Source: Xylocopa sonorina (lineage: Eukaryota; Arthropoda; Insecta; Hymenoptera; Apidae). From it: a stretch of DNA of 64,000 nucleotides. The notes beneath the pieces are model-generated. The model made no database searches. It was not told the origin of the DNA and was given only the letters and a program-made list of their open reading frames with translations. Shown here in pieces: positions 28,262 to 38,617 of the stretch. Where the stretch lies: assembly GCF_050948175.1 (NCBI RefSeq), contig NW_027490220.1, positions 62,001-126,000 on the forward strand, in the 5' to 3' direction. The position numbers and the translations under genes are program-made. Position 1 is the stretch's first letter. Every line of letters starts with the position of its first letter.

Positions 28262-31200
28262 GCGATATCGCATCTCATTTCTATGTTTCATGGTAAGATA
28301 TAATATGATTTGCGAAGTGTTATGTATTCGTCGTCTACACTTCAAATGAATGTAAATGCGACACTTCCTTGCAAGGAAATAGCGTTTGCAGATGTCTACG
28401 TATCGTAGCAATAGAGTTCTTATGATTTTTAAAACGCGATATCGCATATCATTTCTATGTTTCATGGTAAGATATAATATGATTTGCGAAGTGTCATGTA
28501 TTCCTCGTCTACACTTCAAATGAATGTAAATGCGACGCTTCCTTGCAAGGAAATAGCGTTTGCAGATGTCTACGTATCGAAGCAATAGAGTTCAAATGCT
28601 TCTTAAAACGAGATATTGCATCTCATATCTATGTTTCATGATAAGATATAATATTCATTGCGAACTGTTATGCATTCCTCGTCTACGATTCAAATGAATG
28701 TAAATGCGACACTTCCTCGCTAGGAAATAGCGTTTGCAGATGTCTACGTATCGTAGCAATAGAGTTCTTATGATTCTTAAAATGCGATATCGCATCTCAT
28801 TTCCATGTTTCATGGTAAGATATAATATGATTTGCGAAGTGTTATGTTTTCCTCGTCTACACTTCAAATGAATGTAAATGCGACACTTCCTTGTAAGGAA
28901 ATAGCGTTTGCAGATGTCTACCTATCGTAGCAATAGTGTTCTAATGCTTCTTAAAACGCGATACCGCATCTCAGTTCTATGTTTCATGGTAAGATATAAT
29001 ATGATTTGCGAAGTGTTATGTTTTCCTCGTCTACACTTCAAATGAATGTAAATGCGACACTTCCTTGTAAGGAAATAGCGTTTGCAGATGTCTACCTATC
29101 GTAGCAATAGAGTTCTAATGCTTCCTGAAACGCGATATCGCATCTCATTTCTATGTTTCATGGTAAGATATAATATGATTTGCGAAGTGTCATGTATTCC
29201 TCGTCTACACTTCAAATGAATGTAAATGCGACGCTTCCTTGCAAGGAAATAGCGTTTGCAGATGTCTACGTATCGTAGGAATTGCTTTCTAATGCTTCTT
29301 AAAACGCTATATCGCATCTCATTTCAATGTTTCATGGTAAGATATAATATGATTTGCGAAGTGTCATGTATTCCTCGTCTACACTTCAAATGAATGTGAA
29401 TGCGACACTTCCTTGCTAGGAAATAGCGTCTGCAGATGTCTAGGTATAGTAGCAATAGAGTTCTAATGCTTCTTAAAACGCGATATCGCATCTCATTTCT
29501 ATGTTTCATGGTAAGATATAATATGATTTGCGAAGTGTTATGTATTCGTCGTCTACACTTCAAATGAATGTAAATGCGACACTTCCTTGCAAGGAAATAG
29601 CGTTTGCAGATGTCTACGTATCGTAGCAATAGAGTTCTTATGATTTTTAAAACGCGATATCGCATATCATTTCTATGTTTCATGGTAAGATATAATATGA
29701 TTTGCGAAGTGTCATGTATTCCTCGTCTACACTTCAAATGAATGTAAATGCGACGCTTCCTTGCAAGGAAATAGCGTTTGCAGATGTCTACGTATCGAAG
29801 CAATAGAGTTCAAATGCTTCTTAAAACGAGATATTGCATCTCATATCTATGTTTCATGATAAGATATAATATTCATTGCGAACTGTTATGCATTCCTCGT
29901 CTACGATTCAAATGAATGTAAATGCGACACTTCCTCGCTAGGAAATAGCGTTTGCAGATGTCTACGTATCGTAGCAATAGAGTTCTTATGATTCTTAAAA
30001 TGCGATATCGCATCTCATTTCCATGTTTCATGGTAAGATATAATATGATTTGCGAAGTGTTATGTTTTCCTCGTCTACACTTCAAATGAATGTAAATGCG
30101 ACACTTCCTTGTAAGGAAATAGCGTTTGCAGATGTCTACCTATCGTAGCAATAGTGTTCTAATGCTTCTTAAAACGCGATACCGCATCTCAGTTCTATGT
30201 TTCATGGTAAGATATAATATGATTTGCGAAGTGTTATGTTTTCCTCGTCTACACTTCAAATGAATGTAAATGCGACACTTCCTTGTAAGGAAATAGCGTT
30301 TGCAGATGTCTACCTATCGTAGCAATAGAGTTCTAATGCTTCCTGAAACGCGATATCGCATCTCATTTCTATGTTTCATGGTAAGATATAATATGATTTG
30401 CGAAGTGTCATGTATTCCTCGTCTACACTTCAAATGAATGTAAATGCGACGCTTCCTTGCAAGGAAATAGCGTTTGCAGATGTCTACGTATCGTAGGAAT
30501 TGCTTTCTAATGCTTCTTAAAACGCTATATCGCATCTCATTTCAATGTTTCATGGTAAGATATAATATGATTTGCGAAGTGTCATGTATTCCTCGTCTAC
30601 ACTTCAAATGAATGTGAATGCGACACTTCCTTGCTAGGAAATAGCGTCTGCAGATGTCTAGGTATAGTAGCAATAGAGTTCTAATGCTTCTTAAAACGCG
30701 ATATCGCATCTCATTTCTATGTTTCATGGTAAGATATAATATGATTTGCGAAGTGTTATGTATTCGTCGTCTACACTTCAAATGAATGTAAATGCGACAC
30801 TTCCTTGCAAGGAAATAGCGTTTGCAGATGTCTACGTATCGTAGCAATAGAGTTCTTATGATTTTTAAAACGCGATATCGCATATCATTTCTATGTTTCA
30901 TGGTAAGATATAATATGATTTGCGAAGTGTCATGTATTCCTCGTCTACACTTCAAATGAATGTAAATGCGACGCTTCCTTGCAAGGAAATAGCGTTTGCA
31001 GATGTCTACGTATCGAAGCAATAGAGTTCAAATGCTTCTTAAAACGAGATATTGCATCTCATATCTATGTTTCATGATAAGATATAATATTCATTGCGAA
31101 CTGTTATGCATTCCTCGTCTACGATTCAAATGAATGTAAATGCGACACTTCCTCGCTAGGAAATAGCGTTTGCAGATGTCTACGTATCGTAGCAATAGAG

Positions 31201-31915
31201 TTCTTATGATTCTTAAAATGCGATATCGCATCTCATTTCCATGTTTCATGGTAAGATATAATATGATTTGCGAAGTGTTATGTTTTCCTCGTCTACACTT
31301 CAAATGAATGTAAATGCGACACTTCCTTGTAAGGAAATAGCGTTTGCAGATGTCTACCTATCGTAGCAATAGTGTTCTAATGCTTCTTAAAACGCGATAC
31401 CGCATCTCAGTTCTATGTTTCATGGTAAGATATAATATGATTTGCGAAGTGTTATGTTTTCCTCGTCTACACTTCAAATGAATGTAAATGCGACACTTCC
31501 TTGTAAGGAAATAGCGTTTGCAGATGTCTACCTATCGTAGCAATAGAGTTCTAATGCTTCCTGAAACGCGATATCGCATCTCATTTCTATGTTTCATGGT
31601 AAGATATAATATGATTTGCGAAGTGTCATGTATTCCTCGTCTACACTTCAAATGAATGTAAATGCGACGCTTCCTTGCAAGGAAATAGCGTTTGCAGATG
31701 TCTACGTATCGTAGGAATTGCTTTCTAATGCTTCTTAAAACGCTATATCGCATCTCATTTCAATGTTTCATGGTAAGATATAATATGATTTGCGAAGTGT
31801 CATGTATTCCTCGTCTACACTTCAAATGAATGTGAATGCGACACTTCCTTGCTAGGAAATAGCGTCTGCAGATGTCTAGGTATAGTAGCAATAGAGTTCT
31901 AATGCTTCTTAAAAC
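28262..31915 (-). repeat. Higher-order repeat, 7 monomers (1218 bp), three copies
   Basis: Three consecutive near-identical copies run from about 28262, 29480 and 30698. A distinctive monomer with atcgaagcaatagagttcaa, acgagatattgc and gcgaactgttatgc recurs at 28570-28670, 29788-29888 and 31006-31106. The tgtattcgtcgtctac and taggaattgctttc forms recur with the same spacing. I saw no difference between copies within the matching region, which makes this one of the most recently homogenised parts of the left arm. Confidence 0.9.
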
Positions 31916-32949
31916 GCGATATCGCATCTCATTTCTATGTTTCATGGTAAGATATAATATGATTTGCGAAGTATCATGTATTCCTCGTCTACACTTCAAA
32001 TGAATGTGAATGCGACACTTCCTCGCTAGGAAATAGCGTTAGCAGATGCCTACGTATCGTAGCAATAGATTTCTAATGCTTCTTAAAACGCGATATCGCA
32101 TCTCATTTCTATGTTTCATGGTAAGATATAATATTCATTGCGAAGTGTTATGCATTCCTCGTCTACGATTCAAATGAATGTAAATGCGACACTTCCTTGC
32201 AAGGAAATAGCGCTTGCAGATGTCTACGTATCGTAGCAATAGAGTTCTAATGCTTCTTAAAACGCGATATCGCATCTCAGTTCTATGTTTCATGGAAAGA
32301 TATAATATGATTTGCGAAGTGTTATGTTTTCCTCGTCTACACTTCAAATGAATGTAAATGCGACACTTCCTTGTAAGGAAATAGCGTTTGCAGATGTCTA
32401 CCTATCGTAGCAATAGAGTTCTAATGCTTCTTAAAACGCGATATCGCATCTCATTTCTATGTTTCATGGTAAGATATAATATGATTTGCGAAGTGTTATG
32501 TATTCCTCGCCTACACTTCAAATGAATATGAATGCGACACTTCCTTGTAAGGAACTAGCGTTTGCGAATGTCTACGTATCGTAGCAGTAGATTTCCAATG
32601 CTTCTTAAAACGCGATATCGCATCTCATTTCCATGTTTCATGGTAAGATATAATATGATTTGCGAAGTGTTATGTTTTCCTCGTCTACACTTCAAATGAA
32701 TGTAAATGCGACACTTCCATGTAAGGAAATAGCGTTTGCAGATGTCTACCTATCGTAGCAATAGAGTTCTAATGCTTCCTGAAACGCGATATCGCATCTC
32801 AGTTCTATGTTTCATGGTAAGATATAATATGATTTGCGAAGTGTTATGTTTTCCTCGTCTACACTTCAAATGAATGTAAATGCGACACTTCCTTGTAAGG
32901 AAATAGCGTTTGCAGATGTCTACCTATCGTAGCAATAGAGTTCTAATGC

Positions 32950-34565
32950 TTCCTGAAACGCGATATCGCATCTCATTTCTATGTTTCATGGTAAGATATA
33001 ATATGATTTGCGATGTGTCATGTATTCCTCGTCTACACTTCAAATGAATGAAAATGCCATACTTCCTCGCTAGGAAATAGCGTTTGCAGATGTCTACGTA
33101 TCGTAGCAATAGATTTCCAATGCTTCTTAAAACGCGATATCGCATCTCATTTCTATGTTTCATGGTAAGGTATAATATGATTTGCGAAGTGTCATGTATT
33201 CCTCGCCTACACTTCAAATGAATGAAAATGCCATACTTCCCTGATAGGAAATAGCGTCTGCAGATGTCCAGGTATCGTAGCAATAGAGTTCTAATGCTTC
33301 TTAAAACGCGATATCGCATCTCATTTCTATGTTTCATGGTAAGATATAATATGATTTGCGAAGTGTTATGTATTCTTCGTCTACACTTCAAATGTATGTA
33401 AATGCGACACTCCCTTGCAAGGAAATAGCGTTTGCAAATGTCTACCTATCGTCGCAATAGTGTTCTAATGCTCCTTAAAACGCGATATCGCATCACAGTT
33501 CTATGTTTCATGGTAAGATATTATATGATTTGCGAAGTGTTATGTTTTCCTCGTCTACACTTCAAATGAATGTAAATGCGACACTTCCTTGTAAGGAAAT
33601 AGCGTTTATAGATGTCTACCTATCGTAGCAATAGTATTCTAATGCTTCTTAAAACGCGATATCGCATCTCATTTCTATGTTTCATGGTAAGATATAATAT
33701 GATTTGAGAAGTGTTACGTTTTCCTCGTCTACACTTCAAATGGATGTAAATGCGACACTTCCTTGTAAGGATATAGCGTTTGCAGATGTCTACCTATCGT
33801 AGCAATAGAGTTCTAATGCTTCTTAAAACTCGATATCGCATCTCATTTCTATGTTTCATGGTAAGATATAATATGATTTGCGAAGTGTTATGTTTTCCTC
33901 GTCTACACTTCAAATGAATGTAAATGCGACACTTCCTTGTAAGGAAATAGCGTTTGCAGATGTCTACCTATCGTAGCAATAGAGTTCTAATGCTTCTTAA
34001 AACGCGATATCGCATCTCATTTCTATGTTTCATGGTAAGATATAATATTCATTGCGAAGTGTTATGCATTCCTCGTCTACACTTCAAATGCATGTAAATG
34101 CGAAACTTCCATGCAAGGAAATAGCGTTTGCAGATGTCTACGTATCGTAGCAATAGAGTTCTTATGATTCTTAAAACGCGATATCGCATCTCATTTCTAT
34201 GTTTCATGGTAAGATATAATATGATTTGCGAAGTGTCATGTATTCCTCGCCTACACTTCAAATGAATGAAAATGCCATACTTCCCTGATAGGAAATAGCG
34301 TCTGCAGATGTCCAGGTATCGTAGCAATAGAGTTCTAATGCTTCTTAAAACGCGATATCGCATCTCATTTCTATGTTTCATGGTAAGATATAATATGATT
34401 TGCGAAGTGTTATGTATTCTTCGTCTACACTTCAAATGTATGTAAATGCGACACTCCCTTGCATGGAAGTAGCGTTTGCAAATGTCTACCTATCGTCGCA
34501 ATAGTGTTCTAATGCTCCTTAAAACGCGATATCGCATCTCAGTTCTATGTTTCATGGTAAGATAT
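32950..34565 (-). repeat. Long-range satellite duplication, copy 2 (partner 23380-24995)
   Basis: Second copy of the 55-monomer-spaced duplication. It overlaps a local 6-monomer repeat, so the same variants appear a third time shortly downstream. Confidence 0.8.
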
Positions 34566-35250
34566 AATATGATTTGCGAAGTGTTATGTTTTCCTCGTCT
34601 ACACTTCAAATGAATGTAAGTGCGACACTTCCTTGTAAGGAAATAGCGTTTATAGATGTCTACCTATCGTAGCAATAGTATTCTAATGCTTCTTAAAACG
34701 CGATATCGCATCTCATTTCTATGTTTCATGGTAAGATATAATATGATTTGCGAAGTGTTACGTTTTCCTCGTCTACACTTCAAATGGATGTAAATGCGAC
34801 ACTTCCTTGTAAGGATATAGCGTTTGCAGATGTCTACCTATCGTAGCAATAGAGTTCTAATGCTTCTTAAAACTCGATATCGCATCTCATTTCTATGTTT
34901 CATGGTAAGATATAATATGATTTGCGAAGTGTTATGTTTTCCTCGTCTACACTTCAAATGAATGTAAATGCGACACTTCCTTGTAAGGAAATAGCGTTTG
35001 CAGATGTCTACCTATCGTAGCAATAGAGTTCTAATGCTTCTTAAAACGCGATATCGCATCTCATTTCTATGTTTCATGGTAAGATATAATATTCATTGCG
35101 AAGTGTTATGCATTCCTCGTCTACACTTCAAATGCATGTAAATGCGAAACTTCCATGCAAGGAAATAGCGTTTGCAGATGTCTACGTATCGTAGCAATAG
35201 AGATCTTATGATTCTTAAAACGCGATATCGCATCTCATTTCTATGTTTCA
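33130..35250 (-). repeat. Higher-order repeat, 6 monomers (1044 bp), two copies
   Basis: The segment from about 33130 recurs from about 34174 at an offset of 1044 bp. Shared markers are the ctgataggaaatagcgtctg form, the gtttatagatgtctacc form (33605, 34649), gtgttacgttttcc and the gcgaaacttccatgc form. It ends about 430 bp before the retrotransposon. Confidence 0.8.
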
Positions 35251-35674
35251 TGGTAAGATATAATATGATTTGCGAAGTGTTATGTATTCTTCGTCTGCAC
35301 TTCAAATGAATGTAAATGCGACACTCCCTTGCAAGGAAATAGCGTTTGCAAATGTCTACCCATCGTCGCAATAGTTTTCTAATGCTCCTTAAAACGCGAT
35401 ATCGCATCTCAGTTCTATGTTTCATGGTAAGATATAATATGATTTGCGAGGTGTTATGTTTTCCTCGTCTACACTTCAAATGGATGTAAATGCGACACTT
35501 CCTTGTAAGGATATAGCGTTTGCAGATGTCTACCTATCGTAGCAATAGAGTTCTAATGCTTCTTAAAACTCGATATCGCATCTCATTTCTATGTTTCATG
35601 GAAAGATATAATATGATTTGCGAAGTGTTATGTATTCCTCGTCTACACTTCAAATGAATGTAAATGCGACACTT

Positions 35675-35684
35675 GCTTGTGTGA
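35675..35684. other. Left junction between satellite and 5' LTR; no matching TSD
   Basis: The last satellite bases are acacttgcttg, then the LTR begins with TGTGACG at 35680. The usual monomer reads acacttccttg, so one base differs 5 bp from the edge. The five bases before the LTR are gcttg; the five after the 3' LTR are ctatt. These do not match, so there is no visible target-site duplication. The break falls at the centre of the TTCCTTG/CAAGGAA dyad. Confidence 0.85.
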
Positions 35685-36248
35685 CGTCAGGCGTAGCGCC
35701 TGCCACCCATCAGCCTCCTCACCGCCCCCAGCATCAACCCCTGCACGGAGGCAACCTGCCGTACACGCCTGCAGATTCAGCAACCAGCAGCGTTCGCGCG
35801 CGCACAGGTGCACGCGCTCACACGCACGTAGGAATACCTCTTTCTCGCTCGCACCTACGAGCATCCCCGCCTCCCTCGCATCGAGGACTCCGTCCAGAGG
35901 GAAGAAGTCGCAGCCCGTCACCGGAATGGGGACTGTTCCAGTTTAGGGAACCAACATTGCCAGACCCTGTATACTATTTTTAACTCATATATTACATCTA
36001 TGTACATGTATTATAATCCTAAATCTAAGTACTCATGACACATATTGTAACACACCACAACACACACGTAATTCTAAGTCCGTAGGTATATGATTATATG
36101 TTAAGACGCGCCTGCGCCAACGACACGCGCAGCTAGCCCCACCACGAGCCGCGAGTCCCCACTCGCTGGACCACGCGCTCCCCACTACGAGCGCCCGCGA
36201 CCGAAGCGCCTCGCGAACCGAGGAGGTCCGAGACGCGACTCCAGAGAG

Positions 36249-36282
36249 TCAGTCTACTTCGAGATTCCAGTCCGAGGAGTCG
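36249..36282 (+). promoter_or_regulatory. Predicted Inr + DPE core promoter of the 5' LTR
   Basis: TCAGTC at 36249-36254 matches the arthropod initiator, with the A at 36251 as +1. AGTCG then lies at 36278-36282, exactly +28 to +32, and fits the DPE consensus RGWYV at every position. Inr plus DPE without a TATA box is typical of insect gypsy-class LTRs. TATA-like runs exist near 35970 and 36010 but are about 240-280 bp upstream, too far to act with this start. The TSS is a prediction, not an observation. Confidence 0.6.
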
Positions 36283-36674
36283 AATCCTCCAGTACCATTT
36301 CTTATACTCGAGCCATTAGCCGCCTCAATGTGGGGTCTAGGCTACGCGCTAGTATTTCTATTTCCTTAGTTCTAACTTAGAATAATTTCAACTTTGTATA
36401 ATTTTAACTTAGAATATATTCCATTTATTTTACTACATCTAGTTTTTGAGTTTAATACCATATCTACTAATTCCTATATCTACTAAATCAAATGCCACTT
36501 CTCGCGCTTAATACAAACAGTAACAACGAATTCTTCCACGTGTCTCTTCCATACAACTGGGTAGCTTCCCATCACCTCGAAGGAGTATAGAACTCAGCTT
36601 TGCAGAGTTGCGATAGAGCGGACCGCCGCTTATCCTTCCGAGCATTGTCTGTTAGTACAGAAAACTCTGGGTGA

Positions 36675-37061
36675 ATGGGGCGTGATTCCGGTTCGCGAAG
36701 AACACGACGCGCGGGTAGGAAGAATTTCCTTCGCTCACTTGTGCGTGGATACTTCGGTAACGTATCCCGGATCCCCGTGTACCAGCAACCTGTCTCCGCA
36801 CCTACTCAGCAGCATCTCTCCGAAGTCTCCAGCAACGCCGAGTCTCCTGTTTCCGCAGCCGAGGTTGCTGCGATATCTACAGTCTCCACCGAATCCGCTT
36901 CGCATCCGAGTCGCAGTTTCCCGCTTCGCTGGAAGCTCATTCAATTATCAACCTCAATCAACAGGCCAGCACCTACGTCGATACCAATCAACGATCCACG
37001 GCGAGAATTTTACCAACGTATCGAGATCGAAATCAGCAAAGGTAATATTTCCAACTCCTAA
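36675..37061 (+). CDS. LTR-internal ORF in the leader, 128 codons; function unknown
   Basis: An ATG-initiated open frame of 128 residues lies wholly inside the LTR, repeated at 44195-44581. If transcription starts at 36251 it would be in the 5' leader, about 225 nt before gag. The product would be basic at the start (many Arg and Lys), then Ser/Pro/Ala-rich, without any domain I recognise. Shorter leader ORFs precede it at 36328-36369 and 36492-36590. This could be a chance frame in GC-rich DNA, an upstream ORF that limits gag translation, or sequence removed by splicing. I lean toward a non-coding or regulatory role. Confidence 0.2.
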   Translation: MGRDSGSRRTRRAGRKNFLRSLVRGYFGNVSRIPVYQQPVSAPTQQHLSEVSSNAESPVSAAEVAAISTVSTESASHPSRSFPLRWKLIQLSTSINRPAPTSIPINDPRREFYQRIEIEISKGNISNS

Positions 37062-37212
37062 TATCCGCGAATCGCGAGTGTTTTGTCCGTGTCGCGTTAG
37101 CTGAAATAGTCGAACCCGGTCGTAACGCGTTTCCGCGGACCGAATTTCGAACAAATAGGCTAGTGTCGTGAAGCCTCCGGATAAACGAAAAGTTATTTCG
37201 CCGGACGTGACA

Positions 37213-37285
37213 TAAAATTGGTGACAGCGGTGGGATTTTCGCGCATACTCTGCTGTAATTCGACTGATAGAGTACGCGAACAGCC
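37213..37285 (+). other. Leader between 5' LTR and gag
   Basis: A 73-nt untranslated segment holding the primer-binding site and ending at the gag ATG. The packaging signal would be expected here or in early gag, but I cannot identify it by eye. Confidence 0.7.
37219..37237 (+). promoter_or_regulatory. Primer-binding site, probably tRNA-Leu
   Basis: TGGTGACAGCGGTGGGATT starts 6 nt after the 5' LTR end. The leading TGG pairs with the tRNA CCA tail. From recalled animal tRNA-Leu (AAG/TAG) 3' ends, the rest matches with one difference, so minus-strand synthesis is probably primed by tRNA-Leu. Tryptophan or serine tRNAs fit less well. The isoacceptor should be confirmed against the host tRNA set. 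Confidence 0.65.
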
Positions 37286-38617
37286 ATGGCTACGCGCACG
37301 CCAATAAAACGCACGCGACTGCAAACTCAAAAGGATTCCGCTATCGAAACCGAACACCGCCGAACTTTGGATTTCCATGAACCGCTCGCTTCAAACGGCG
37401 CCGCCGCCGCACCTACAACCCCGATTGCTACTACTTCCGCGAATAGAGATAGGGATCAGACAGTTATGAACCTTACAAACCAAATCGAATTACTACGGCA
37501 AGAATTAGATTCCCTTCGCGCAACTCGTTCAAGTAACGCTGAAACAATTTCTGTCGGTACGCCTCGTACACAACCGTTTGCTACCTCCATATCTGAAACG
37601 TTAACGCCGCAAACAGACAAACTTTCGTTCCGAGAAGCTCTAGAGACAGTTCCAATATTCGACGGAAAGAATATTCCACTGCTCCAATTTATTCGGGCCT
37701 GTAAACGAGCAAAGGACTTAGTTTCGCCAGAAGGGGAGCCTTCACTTACTCGGCTAATAATTAACCGTCTTCGGGGCCGCGCCTACCTGGCCGTCGAGGA
37801 CGAACCGTGTACCTCGATTAGACAATTAACTGAAATTCTACGATCGGCTTTCGGGTCAACGAAATCTACCGACCATTACCGTGGCGAGTTGGCAAACACG
37901 TTTATGCGACCCGGGGAACATATTTTAGACTTTATCGGCCGAATTAAAGATTTGAGGAACGCAGCGATTGACTGCGAACGTTATGATTCGGACGAAATAA
38001 TTAGTTCGCGCTCGGGGATAGATTCGCTCACCTTAAGGTGTTTTTGCGACGGCCTTATCCCGGAAATCCGCTTATCTATGAATACCCGAATATACGAGAC
38101 ATACAACGACGCGTTCGCACACGCAAAAGAACTTTATCGCAGGTACGAACTCGACAAGGAAAGATTAGTCACACCGCGCTCGCGTAGCGAATTCGTCCCT
38201 AACGAACGCCGAGTAGAAACCTTTTGTCATAAGTGCAATAGTAGGAATCATACTACGCGTGACTGTAGGGCTATTAACAACCCTCGGCCATATAACTCTT
38301 ACCCTCGCGATGAACCGCCGAGGGACTCGCGCCGCGTCCAGGACACAAGACCGCAAATAACGGGACCTCCGCGCGGTCAGTACGCACCGCGCGACCGCGT
38401 CGAAATTACTTGCAGGTATTGCAAATTCCCAGGGCACACAATCGATGAGTGCCGAAAACGCCAATACAATAACGCGATAGCTAGAAGAGCCATCGAAAAT
38501 AACGACCGTCAGTATCAGGGAAACGCGAACGGCCTCCCAACCCGCCGCGAGACGGTACGCGAGGCCGCATCGAACCGTCATGTTCTCGCACTACAGGAAG
38601 AAATCGAGGAGATGTAA
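37286..38617 (+). CDS. gag: Gag polyprotein of the Ty3/gypsy element
   Basis: 443 residues from the ATG at 37286, the first start after the PBS. Gag forms the virus-like particle and binds the element's RNA. Residues about 105-290 resemble the retrotransposon Gag capsid region of insect gypsy elements, including a PIFDGKN segment typical of these Gags. Two CCHC zinc knuckles follow: residues 314-327 (C-X2-C-X4-H-X4-C, CHKCNSRNHTTRDC) and 376-389 (CRYCKFPGHTIDEC), separated by an Arg/Pro-rich linker that probably binds nucleic acid. The frame is intact and ends with TAA at 38615-38617. Its last 115 nt overlap the pol frame, and the slip at 38518-38524 would divert a fraction of ribosomes into pol after about residue 413, leaving the last 30 residues specific to unshifted Gag. 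Confidence 0.93.
   Translation: MATRTPIKRTRLQTQKDSAIETEHRRTLDFHEPLASNGAAAAPTTPIATTSANRDRDQTVMNLTNQIELLRQELDSLRATRSSNAETISVGTPRTQPFATSISETLTPQTDKLSFREALETVPIFDGKNIPLLQFIRACKRAKDLVSPEGEPSLTRLIINRLRGRAYLAVEDEPCTSIRQLTEILRSAFGSTKSTDHYRGELANTFMRPGEHILDFIGRIKDLRNAAIDCERYDSDEIISSRSGIDSLTLRCFCDGLIPEIRLSMNTRIYETYNDAFAHAKELYRRYELDKERLVTPRSRSEFVPNERRVETFCHKCNSRNHTTRDCRAINNPRPYNSYPRDEPPRDSRRVQDTRPQITGPPRGQYAPRDRVEITCRYCKFPGHTIDECRKRQYNNAIARRAIENNDRQYQGNANGLPTRRETVREAASNRHVLALQEEIEEM
38518..38579 (+). promoter_or_regulatory. -1 ribosomal frameshift signal: GGGAAAC with predicted H-type pseudoknot
   Basis: G GGA AAC at 38518-38524 sits in the gag frame as X XXY YYZ (the G closes a Gln codon, then Gly-Asn). 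GGGAAAC is a known retroviral slip heptamer, for example at gag-pro of simian type D retroviruses. After a 5-nt spacer, CGGCCTC (38530-38536) can pair with GAGGCCG (38561-38567). The loop segment GACGGT (38551-38556) can pair with ACCGTC (38574-38579), closing an H-type pseudoknot. The pol frame opens at 38503 after a TAA at 38500-38502, so only this short overlap can host the shift. Pairing was found by eye; energies were not computed. Confidence 0.8.

Larger units (their letters stand above)
1..35679 (-). repeat. 174-bp satellite array, left arm (reverse orientation)
   Basis: About 205 head-to-tail copies of a 174-bp AT-rich monomer fill this arm with no other sequence between them. The period is read directly: the landmark cttccttgcaaggaaatagc starts at 1 and 175 and recurs in step through the arm. 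Each standard monomer holds three dyads: TTCCTTGCAAGGAA, CTACG-TAT-CGTAG and GCGATATCGC. Strand is set as minus because the open 58-codon frame (starting MKHRNEM) lies on that strand; this is only an orientation label. Phase is kept to the base except in 9542-10260. Roughly 1-18.4 kb is dominated by one variant set, including a form with ttacaaggaatgagcg and ctaccgtag. From about 18.4 to 35.6 kb a more mixed set appears, including ttgtaaggaaatag. A 174-bp period is near nucleosome-plus-linker length, as in many centromeric satellites; the function here is inferred only. Confidence 0.97.
35680..37212 (+). repeat. 5' LTR (1533 bp)
   Basis: The LTR begins TGTGACGTC and ends GACGTGACA, giving the TG...CA ends and an imperfect 9-bp terminal inverted repeat (8 of 9 match). 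Its partner is 43200-44732, at an offset of 7520 bp, and the two copies appear identical along their whole length. A perfect TGACGTCA octamer (CRE/ATF type) lies at 35682-35689. U3 is inferred as 35680-36250 from the core promoter. I found no AATAAA polyadenylation signal. At 1533 bp it is long for an insect gypsy LTR. Confidence 0.96.

Noticed and set aside
46..35479. Dozens of minus-strand open frames of 60-326 codons with a 58-residue Arg/Leu/Ile-rich repeat
   Set aside because: They follow from 174 being a multiple of three and one frame lacking stops. Many starts would need TTG or CTG, many monomers carry an in-frame stop (the ctaccgtag variant gives TAG) or shift the frame, and those disrupted monomers were amplified with the rest. 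No promoter or conserved end is visible.
1..35679. Regular direct repeats considered as a CRISPR array
   Set aside because: There are no unique spacers; the full 174 bp is the repeat, and the context is eukaryotic.
35618..35983. Open frame crossing from satellite into the 5' LTR
   Set aside because: It is the 5' LTR copy of the Pol tail frame extended by chance into satellite; it lies in U3, upstream of the predicted start.
36274..36290. tRNA-like B box or T-arm (GGAG, 7-nt loop TCGAATC, CTCC) in the LTR
   Set aside because: There is no matching A box, acceptor stem or anticodon arm around it, and it overlaps the DPE of the predicted promoter.
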